Below, piece by piece: positions 55,524 through 64,000 of a stretch of 64,000 bases of DNA; positions within the stretch are counted from its first letter, which is position 1; every line of letters starts with the position of its first letter. The DNA comes from Zea mays. Lineage: Eukaryota; Streptophyta; Magnoliopsida; Poales; Poaceae. A program made the translations under genes and the position numbers. The notes beneath the pieces are model-generated. The model had not been told where the DNA came from, searched no databases, and saw nothing but the letters and a program-made list of their open reading frames with translations. The stretch covers positions 8,074,434 to 8,138,433 of the forward strand of contig NC_050099.1 of assembly GCF_902167145.1 (NCBI RefSeq). The letters are read 5' to 3'.

Positions 55524-56990
55524 CTTGCATTTGGGTTTCAAAATCTTATGTAACTAACCTGACAGGACCCAACACTGGTTGAGGACCGAAAGCCCAAGCC
55601 TAAATTCCTTGTAGGTTTATGTATATGGGGGCTCAAGCTGGATTATCGATAGCAGATGCACAAACCACATGATGGGGGAGAAGAAGATGTGCACTTCCTA
55701 CGTCAAGAATAAGGATTCTCGTGACTCGATCAACTTTGGAGATGGGAACCAAGGCAAGATAAAGGGGAAAGGTAAGATAGAGATTACTACCGAGCACTCG
55801 ATTTCTAATATTTTTTTGGTAGAATCGCTTGGTTATAATTTGCTTTCTGCTAGCTAGATATTTCATATGGGGTATAATTGTTTATTTACAAATGTTGATG
55901 TACCTATCTTTAGAATAAGTAATGGTTCATTAGCATTTAAAGGTGTATCTGATGACAAGATTTATTTGGTTGATTTCACTAAAGAGAATGCCAATCTTGA
56001 TGCATGTTTACTTGTTAAGACGAATATGGGCTGGTTGTGGCATCGTTGTCTAGCGCATGTTGGGATGAAGAACCTTCATAAACTTCTAAAGGAAGAACAT
56101 GTGTTAGGACTAACTGATGTCTGTTTTGAGAAAGACAGACCTTGTGCAGCGTGTCAAACCAGGAAAAAGGTGGGAACAAGTCATCCGAGCAAAAATATAA
56201 TGACGACGTCATGGCCACTAGAGCTGCTACATATGGATATCTTTGGACCCGTTGCTTACCTTAACATCGTGGGAAGTAAGTATGGTCTTGTTATTGTTGA
56301 TGACTATTCCTGCTTCACATGGGTATTCTTTTTGCAGGATAAATCTAAAACCCAAGGAACTCTTAAGCATTTCCAAAAGAGGGCTCAAAATGAGTTCGAA
56401 CTAAAGGTGGAAAAGATAAGGAGCAACAACGGTTTTGAGTTCAAGATCCTACAAGTGGATGAGAACCTTGAGGAGGAAGGCATCGAGCATGAGTTCTTTA
56501 CCGCCTACACTCCACAGCAAAATGGCTTAGTGGAGAGGAAGAATAGGACGCTCATCGACATGGCGAGGACAATGCTGGGAGAATACAAGACGCCAGACCG
56601 GTTTTGGTCGGAAGCCGTGAATATGGCTTGTCATGCAATAAACCGTCTCTATCTTCATCGCCTCCTCAAAAAAATGGCATACGAGCTCCTAACGGATAAC
56701 AAACCCAATGTTTCCTATTTTCGTGTATTGGGAGCAAATGCTACATTTTGGTTAAGAGAGGTAGGCATTCAAAGTTTGCTCCCAAAGCCATTGAAGGATT
56801 TATACTTGGTTATGATTCGAATACAAAGGCATATAGAGTCTCCAACAAATCCTATGGACTAGTTTAAGTCACTTGTGTTGTTGTATTTGATGAAACTAAT
56901 GGCTCTCCAAGAGAGCAAGTTGATTGTGATGATGTAGATCAGAATGAGTTTCCGACGGTCACAATGAGTACTATGGCAATATGTGATGTG
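55524..56990 (+). pseudogene. Copia protease-integrase part of pol, second Opie-like element
   Basis: The protease start (GLSIADAQTT, shifted) leads into frame 55669-55857, which ends at a TAG inside SAS/IFHMGYN. The same frame resumes at 55867: pre-integrase His/Cys region (WHRCLAH...CAAC), then the integrase core. The first catalytic Asp (HMDIFGP, codon 56236-56238) and Glu (LVERKNR) are present. The second Asp is Asn (RSNNGFEF, codon 56425-56427). One base is missing near 56726 (TTTGGGAGC to TTGGGAGC), which throws the C-terminal extension out of frame. Confidence 0.87.
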
Positions 56991-57289
56991 TGACTATAGG
57001 AACAACAAAAGGAACAAGATCAGCCTTCTTCCTCAAGGATGACGCAACCCCCAAGTCAAGAAGACGATGAACAGGTACCTCAAGACGATGGCATGGATCA
57101 ATGGTGAGCGCATGAACAAGAAGACAGGAGGAAGAAGACATACCACAGGCACCTCTAGCACCAATCCGTGCCACCATATAAAGGGATCATTCGGTGGACC
57201 AAATCCTAGGTGACATCTGCAAGGGAGTAACTACTCATTCACGTATTGCTAATTTTTGTGAGCACTATTCCTTTGTTTCTTCTATTGAA

Positions 57290-58720
57290 CCTTTCAGGGT
57301 AGAAGAAGCCTTGCCAGAACCAAGTGGGTGTTTCGCAATAAGCAAGAGGAGTACGGGGTGGTGACAAGAAATAAGGCCAGACTTATGGCAAAAGGTTATG
57401 CCCAAGTCACATGATTGGATTTTTAGGAGACTTTTGCTCCAATGGCTAGACTAGAGTCTATCCGAATTTTATTAGCCTATGCTGCTCGCCATTCCTTTAA
57501 TCTCTTTCAAATGGATGTGAAGGGCGCCTTCCTTAACAGGCCAATCAAGGAGGAGGAGTACGTAGAGCAACCCCCTGGCTTCTAGGATGACAGGTATCCC
57601 GGCCATGTTTATAAGCTCTCTAAGGCGCTCTATGGGGTTAAGCAAGCACCAAGAGCATGGTATGAATGCCTTAGAGATTTTCTTATTTCTAATTCTTTCA
57701 ATGTTGGGAAAGCTAATCCTACTCTTTTCACTAATACATGTGATGGCAATTTGTTTATATGCCAAATATATGTCGATGACAAAATATTTTGTTCTACTAA
57801 CCAAAAGTCTTGTGAAAAGTTTAACAGGGTGATGATGCAAAATTTGAGATGTCTATGATGGGCCAGCTGACATACTTTCTAGGATTTCAAGTAAAATAGC
57901 TCAAGGAAGGAATATTCATCTCCCAAACGAAGTATATGCAAGATCTTCTCAAAAAGTTTGGGATGAAGGATGCAAAGTCCATTAAGAGCCGATGGGAACG
58001 AACGAGAACTTAGACCTCAATGCGGGAGGTAAGTCCGTAGGTCAAAAGGTATACAGGTCTATGACAAGTTCCTTGCTTTATTTATGTGCAAGTAGATCAG
58101 ATATTATGCTTTTCGTTTGCACGTGTGCTAGATTTCAATCCGGCCACAAGAAATGTCACCTTGCAGCCATGAAGTGAATTCTTCGATATTTAGTTTATAA
58201 GCCTCACTTTGGGCTCTGGTATCCTAAGGGGTCTACCTTTGGTTTGATTGGATACTCAGACTCTGATTATGCTAAGTGCAACGTTGATAGGAAGAGCATC
58301 TCAAGGACTTGTTAGTTTCTGGGAAAGTCCCTAGTGTCTTGGAGCTCGAAGAAACAAAATTCTGTTGCCCTATCCATCACTGAGGCCGAGTATGTTGCTC
58401 CAGGCCAGTGTTGCGCGCAACTACTTTGGATGAGGCAAACGCTCCAGGACTTTGGCTATAATCTAAGCAAAGTCCCACTCCTATGTGATAATGAGAGTGC
58501 AGTCCGCTTGGCCGACAATCTCATTAAACACAGTCGCACTAAGCACATCGGTATCCAACATCACTTTCTGAGAGACCACCAGCAAAGGGGAGATATCGAT
58601 ATTTGTCATGTTAGCACCGATAACCAGCTAGCCGATATCTTCACCGAGCCTTTAGATGAAAGAAGGTTTTGTGAGCTGCATAGTGATCTTAATGTCTTAG
58701 ATTTGTGGAACTTAGATTGA
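57290..58720 (+). pseudogene. Copia reverse transcriptase and RNase H, second Opie-like element
   Basis: About 100 bp at the start of RT are deleted: GCCTTGCC joins directly to AGAACCAAGTGGG at about 57312, compared with 2773-2890. YVDD is at 57769-57780, followed by KIFCST where the other copies have IIFGST. Stops and shifts occur at about 57414, 57425, 57585 and 57841 onward. RNase H is partly broken until 58334, then open to 58720 (SITEAEY, LCDNESA, ADIFTEPLDE). Confidence 0.86.
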
Positions 58721-59470
58721 TTTATAGCATACATGTGTTTATATGCCTTCGATCATGTTCTTTTAAGCTTTATTGTAATTTATTGCTTATTTTGGTGCTC
58801 AAGTTGTAAAATGTCATCCCCGGACCTCACAAGTCCTTATACATTGATGCATATACTTAGGGGGAGGATATGCTATAACTTCACCCATTGAGACTAATAT
58901 GTTTACTTGAGTTGTGTTGATGTAGTCTCAAAGGTGGATTGAATGGGAAAATGTGGAGTTGGATAAAGAAAAGGCTTCCACTTCATAACGTTACATTGTA
59001 TTTTGTTCCAAGTTGACGTTGGTGTTTCATTGCCTTTTGCTCTTAATTTGCTTTTTTGGTGAGGCAATGAGGTTTGAGGCCACTAGTTGCTCCGTTTCGG
59101 TGCTTAATGCTAAAGGGAGAGAAATTAAGGCCAAAGCAATTGGATCAACCACCACTTAGGGTTTGTTCGGTTAGAAGTGGGTTGAGGGGGATTTGAGGGG
59201 ATTAAATCCCCTGCTATACAAATTGTATAGGAGGGGATTTAACCCCCTCCAATACAAATTGTATAGGAGGGGATTTAATCCCCTCCAATTCCCTTCAATC
59301 CACTTCAAACTAAACAAGCCCTTAGAGTTTTTAAAAAATCTTTGAGTTCTAAACTTGTCTTTTTTATCAAAACCATCTTCCCTCCAATCCTATTTATTGC
59401 AAAGGGCTCTCTTATTGCAAAACTATTGTCATATGGGGGAGAAATCTTTCTTATGTGAAAAAGGGGGGGT
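58721..59470 (+). other. Copia 3' spacer, second Opie-like element
   Basis: Aligns with 4284-4840 (GGACCTCACAAGTCC, GAAATTAAGGCCAAAGCAA). A MITE interrupts it at 59159-59321. It ends in a purine run AAAAAGGGGGGG, after which homology to the left element stops. Confidence 0.75.
59159..59321. mobile_element. Tourist-like MITE, TSD TTA
   Basis: 163 bp, GGGTTTGTTCGGTT...AACTAAACAAGCCC, with internal GGAGGGGATTTAA / TTAAATCCCCTCC inversions. TTA flanks it (59156-59158 and 59322-59324). The same position in the left element (about 4724) is uninterrupted. Confidence 0.85.
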
Positions 59471-60226
59471 GATAGTGCCTTATGGAGGAGAGTGTGTTGC
59501 AAAACTATTATCTTATTGATTGCAGATTTTTGGCATTCAATGCTAACAACTATTTTGGTTGTTGGGAGCTATAAATACACTCCTACTAGCCCATTCAATA
59601 CACAAGAGCTGAGCATTCATGTCTTTACAATAGAGCAACACCTCCATTGTTCCAATGTCTTCCAAGTGCCACATTCTAGTGAAATGATAAAGAGATAGTG
59701 ATAGTGCCTTATGGAGAAAAGTGTGTTGCCACAATGTTGTGCTCTTGAGATTGTAATTTTAACTACCATTCAGTTGTAAAGCTAGCGAGCGACTCTGGTT
59801 TGTATGGAGATCCTCGCGGAGACTCCCGTCACTCATTCGAGTAAAGAGAGGACTCAAGCTCAATTTGTGAAATCGCTTGAAAGGGTTGAAAGAGACCCAG
59901 TCCTTTAGGACACCCCAATGGAGACGTAGGTTTCATTTAGAAACTGAACTCTGGTAAACAAATCACCCTGTCATTTGTGTTGATTTGCTTGTGATTTGTT
60001 TTCTCCTCTTCCTCTGTAAATTCTCTTGGTTGATTGTCATCTGAATCAATTTGTGTTGCTCCCAAGTTAATTCCACAACCATAAGAGCAACACTAGCAAG
60101 AAGAACTCCTCTCCATTACTCTGATTGTTTTACCTCTCTTTTTAACACCTAACTAGGGATCAAAGTTTTTGTATTAAGTGTTAAATTTTAGATTTCACCT
60201 ATTCAACCCCTCTAGGCGACTTTCAG
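59471..60226 (+). repeat. LTR of a different copia type (~756 bp)
   Basis: Begins TGATAGTGCCTTATGG right after a purine run, has a TATA box (TATAAATA, 59570-59577) and ends CTCTAGGCGACTTTCA. The first ~30 bp are repeated at about 59698. It does not match the 5' LTR of the adjoining Opie-like element, so this is a chimeric junction or an unrelated LTR. No 5-bp duplication was found (GGGGG versus GTAGG). Confidence 0.6.
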
Positions 60227-60556
60227 TAGGTCATGCATCTCTAGGTTTGAGAAACATGTACGATTGAGATTGATAGGGATGAAGAATAGACGATAGGTGA
60301 TAGTTTAGTAATGTCGTATTAAGCAGACCACCGCCACTCTATGATAACTATGTAATATGGTAATTGTCATTTTAAACGATTAATAAGCAATCCTAGTAAA
60401 TAAACATATTACCCCCATTCTCTTTTATAAGATGCACTTAAACATGACACAGTTCACCGAATTACACTACCACCATTTATTCATTATATTTTTAATGAAT
60501 ATACAAATTGTAATAAAGACATTGAGGCGGAGAATAAAATTTATATTAGGGGCTAG

Positions 60557-61210
60557 TGTCCGTGTTTGTGACTGGACTGCACACCACGAGGTTACCCACG
60601 TGATGCTTTTGGGTAGGACGACGTCGTTGACTGTGACTCGATGGTACGTGCGGGGCACGCCAGACTTGCACGAGGGTTTACATAGTTCCGGCCTGCTTAG
60701 AATGTGTAACACCCTACTTCCTGTTGAGGGTGTGTATTGGAATTGCTCTGGAGTATGAAGATTACAAGTGAGCTACGATGATGCTTAGGTGTTGTTGATG
60801 AGGGTGGGTATAAAGTGAGATGGGATGAGATGATTTTGTAGGGGTCCCTTCTTGGCCTTATATACACAACCAGAGAGTTATCCCTTTACAAGTTGTGACC
60901 ACTATCTATTCTGTTGATCTCCTCCTTTATGGTGGTTTGTAGTCCTACATATCTGGAGTCCAATCACCTTCTTAGCTGAGTCATCGTCGAATGCACAGCT
61001 CTTCGTGTGCGCGCAACCGCATCACCTGAGATATCAGTGCTTTGGCAGCACATAACTCGGACGCCAGTCTTTGTCTTATTGGATCAAGTTCTCCCGACCT
61101 AATTATAACCTGCTGGCCCATCCCACAAGCCAAACCATTAGGAGGCCCATTAGGCGGCCGATGACACGTTTTAGTGTTCGTGAGGACTCGGAGGATATCT
61201 ATCCCTCACA
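60557..61210 (-). repeat. Solo LTR (654 bp), likely gypsy
   Basis: TGTCCGTG...CCCTCACA, flanked by GCTAG (60552-60556) and ACTAG (61211-61215). The empty site is visible in copy B at about 28047 (GGGGCTGGAGAT). On the minus strand it begins TGTGAGGGATAG and has a TATA-like GTATATAAGG, which sets the orientation. The family is not identified with certainty. Confidence 0.75.
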
Positions 61211-62499
61211 ACTAGAGATTAAATGGATTAGAACCATTATTTTCATCCATAATCCATTTAAAACATAAAATACATTGGAGAATACATTCAAACTAACTTA
61301 AGCATAACGAAAGTCAACTAAATCTAAGAATCATCCTTCCTTCACCGCATGTGGGGAGGCTCCTCGTTATCGTCGTTCTCCTCGTCATCCTTGTCTTCCT
61401 CCTTAGCCTCAACATCTATGTCATCAATGACTATGACAATAGTGTCATTGGCAGTGTCATTCGTGGCTCCACAGGTGTCGTCCCTCGTGGCAAGCTGCAA
61501 CGAGGAGACGAGAAATAATACTTAAGTTTTGAACCACGACCATCGACGATCAATTTGTTATACCTTGCTTTGACAACCATCTTCCTGGGACCATATGCAG
61601 AATGACTTGCAGCTTGCCACCAACAGTAATGAGATAGTCTGCTAAATTATGTCTCAGAGTCCCTAGAGCTTTGATGAGTTTGATAAGAATGGTGAATCCA
61701 AAACATTCAGAGCAAATGTAAATTTCAGATAGACCAAAAGTTTTTTATGTGAGGGACGTCCATGCCAGTTATATGCTAACCTACAAAATTTCCTCATAAC
61801 TTCCAAGGCCAACGCTTAATCTCAATGCCATTTGTAATTGCATGATAGCATACATAGCTAAATGAAATGCATCAGCTAGCAAATCAACTTATGTGATAAC
61901 TGATACCTTTGGCACCCTTTTGGACCATCTATTTCTAGCTTTATATGCTAAGCTACTATCAAGACTGGAGTAGAAAGGAAGCATCTACTCGAGTATATAA
62001 ATCCATATATATGTCCCTCAAAATGTGCTCCTCCAATTGTGTTTCATGCATTCTACATATGTTGTATGAGAAGAGAGGGTCAATGTTTTCAAGTCATCCA
62101 ATTAGTCGTGATTAGTCGCGATTAATCATCTAAGCCAGTTTAGACCAATCACGATTAATCGTCCAAGTTGGCTAGCCAGAACGATAAGCAAATTGTTCGA
62201 CTTGAAAACATTCATAACTCATTAGTTTCCTTTCATACTCAAGCATCACGATTATCAAAAGTTCCGACTTTATTTTTTAGAACCTCTTGTGTGCTCTTCC
62301 GTATACTAGAGTGGGATAAAGTCAAATTTTAAAAATGCAAGGGTAAAAATGTAATGCAATTGGAGTGAATTTGGAACTATTATCATAGCTGCATGCGTGC
62401 ATTATGTTTGTTCGAGCAATCTTAGTCAAACCCGAGACTAAGTTGAAGCAAAAATGTGTACCTTTTTGTGATCAGAGAGTAGTTTACGTTGATCCTTTA

Positions 62500-62623
62500 A
62501 GCCATGTTCGGTTGCATTAGAATTGGAGGGGATTGAGGGGATTCAATCCCCTTCTATTCAATTTCAACTATGAAGGGATTTCCTCTCTAATCCCCTTTAA
62601 TCCACCCCTAACCGAACAAGGCC
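62500..62623. mobile_element. Tourist-like MITE in copy C, TSD TTA
   Basis: Counterpart of 29437-29564, with ends AGCCATGTTCGGTT / AACCGAACAAGGCC and TTA at 62497-62499 and 62624-62626. Confidence 0.78.
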
Positions 62624-63690
62624 TTAATAGTGAACCCATACTGCCAAAGTGTTGTTAAAGGTGACGATGAATCAACACCACACTGTAGCAGTTTAGACAA
62701 TTCATGATACTAATGACCACAGTGACAAGTAGCTATTTCAACAAAATAGAACTCAGAAGAGTAATGCTAGTAAAGTCATTTTCCATGATATATACGCTTA
62801 ACGAGAGCTGATAGCGTTGTGTGTGTTCGTCTGGGAGATAGAGATGGATCAGAGCGTATGTACCAAATCAAAATTATTATATGTAGTAATGCACTGCATG
62901 TTTTTCAACACGATCTTGCAGCAGGTGTTGCTCATATATATCGAGCCTTTAGCTATAGAAGTGAGATTTTTCCATAATATAACATGCACCATCTATTGAA
63001 TGTGTACGCAGGATTGAAATGCATCAGGATGCATGTTTAACATTATTGTACTACAAGTTTATCATGATGGAGTTGTACTCAGTATAATTGCTAAATAACA
63101 ACTTCCAAATGGTACAATCCAAATCGCTGAAGCATGTCCACTAATCTGAATGGCTTGGGAATAGATCGATGCCTTCTAGCTTCATATGTGATGTGGGCTT
63201 TCAAGTTTGGACTGGTTGTCGAGGAGACGAGGACTGAGATTGTCACAATCCTACACCACATTGCTAAACCTGCTCTTCACCAACTTTATCATCCCAAAAC
63301 ATGTATAGTACTAACTGAACCTATTTACTAGTAACACAATTTTTTTCAAAATAACGTATTGGTATCTCTTCTTTCCTAGGTTGTAAAAGTTGTTGTATAA
63401 GATGTTTTTGTAACTGATGAGTACTTTGAGTACCTATGTAATCTCTTGTGCATACTCTTTTATTTATTTTCTTGATACAGCTGCATATTTCCAACAAAAG
63501 ATGAGTGCTACGTTGTCTCCCTTCCTGCTCATAGAAATGTTTTTAGTTTATTGAAACCAATATGGGAAGATGAAATGTTATGACTTATTTTGCATAAATA
63601 TATTCGAGATACACAACACACAAGGACAAAAGCGAGTTCAGTATGCCAGAAATACTAGTTGATAATTTGATGCATAAATGGATACAAGAA

Positions 63691-64000
63691 GTTTTGTGTG
63701 ATTTTTGTCAGATTCTAGCAATCTCCTCTAGGGCTAGTCTGAAGGGAATCCAAACCCAGGGAGAAGAAAAGTCCCATAAATATCTAAATGTCTTATTTAA
63801 ATAATAATCTATGTTATTGCTCATCCTAAAAAAGACATATACTAAGTGGATTTGAGTTTCCAAAATAGCCCCGAGTCTTGCCACTCATAATCGGGAAGCC
63901 ATTTCTACAGGTCAGACCACCACGTGCAGATCCTAACATGCAAGTGTTGCCAAACATATTTCACTTTATTGTTCTAAAAATGGATAATTAATTTCCCAAT
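63691..64000. other. No gene recognised
   Basis: The duplicated block ends near 63690; the last ~310 bases show no frame or repeat boundary that I can name. Confidence 0.45.

Larger units (their letters stand above)
42538..59470 (+). mobile_element. Second Opie-like copia element, heavily interrupted
   Basis: 5' LTR (42538-42825 and 49966-50842), primer site (50845), gag (50892-53161), protease/integrase (55524-56990), RT and RNase H (57290-58720), spacer (58721-59470). It is interrupted by the 7.1-kb long-LTR element in its LTR, a solo LTR in gag and a MITE in the spacer. The first ~150 bp of its 5' LTR were lost at the gypsy junction. Its own 3' LTR is not seen; a different LTR type follows at 59471. 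Confidence 0.85.
60352..63690 (-). repeat. Gene-fragment copy C (segmental duplication)
   Basis: Follows 27846-30620 in order, interrupted by the solo LTR 60557-61210. Exon-like pieces (acidic tail about 61320-61496, upstream exon about 61565-61735, C-terminal exon about 63110-63600) are on the minus strand and more damaged than in copy B. Confidence 0.75.

Noticed and set aside
1..64000. CRISPR arrays, phage, integrons or bacterial operons
   Set aside because: The repeats seen are LTRs, foldbacks and short tandem arrays without spacer structure. Spliceosomal introns, plant retrotransposons and MITEs show that this is plant nuclear DNA.

Overview
This looks like a plant nuclear intergenic region, most likely maize (Zea mays) or a very close relative. 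The basis is family recognition: SIRE-lineage Ty1/copia elements whose LTRs start TGAAAGGG, end in CTAGGTGCTCTCA or CTAGGCGACTTTCA, and are dense in CCGGACTGTCCGG-type palindromes (maize Opie-like and Ji-like; names are from memory and tentative). Very long chromovirus-like LTRs starting TGTNACACCC and many TTA/TAA-flanked MITEs fit the same picture. No tRNA, rRNA, CRISPR, prokaryotic operon or intact cellular gene was found. Nearly every coding stretch is a broken retrotransposon gene.

Layout, left to right. 1-6384: 3' part of a plus-strand Opie-like element (gag remnant, pol, RNase H, 3' LTR 5091-6384). 6385-6612: a short duplicated flank. 6613-~10500: the minus-strand 5' end of another Opie-like element (protease remnant, gag, primer site, LTR). 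10516-12900: SINE-like and CACTA-like scraps, a decayed gene-fragment copy split by a foldback insertion, and exon-like stretches. 12900-14671: a truncated long LTR. 15213-16200: two foldback/MITE structures. 18497-19631: minus-strand Ji-like solo LTR with TSD TTTTC. 20025-23200: small MITEs and a possible Helitron end. 23443-27069: a MITE split by a 3.4-kb solo LTR (TSD TCTGA). 27846-30620: second gene-fragment copy.

31275-35596 repeats the flank and antisense Opie-like junction of 6385-6905. Here it carries an internally deleted Ji-like element (31703-35497, TSD GGTAC). It is fused at 35596/35597 to a pol-less Tat/Grande-like Ty3/gypsy element (35597-~42537). That element keeps a sense gag relic, a 3' tandem-repeat block, and a five-exon antisense accessory gene (41257 down to 37957) with four recognisable small introns. 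It sits in the 5' LTR of another Opie-like element (42538-~59470). The same LTR also holds a 7.1-kb non-coding long-LTR element (42826-49960, TSD TTAGC), and its gag holds a solo LTR of a related family (53162-55523). 59471-60226 is an LTR of a different copia type. 60352-63690 is a third gene-fragment copy, interrupted by a solo LTR (60557-61210) whose empty site is preserved in the copy at 28047.

The genes do not form one pathway. The window is a stack of nested insertions, deletions and small segmental duplications whose order can partly be read. The best targets for a second look are the antisense spliced gene, the unidentified duplicated gene fragments, the filler-like duplications in the deleted Ji-like element, and the coding-free long-LTR element. 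I found no evidence of a wholly new biological system.
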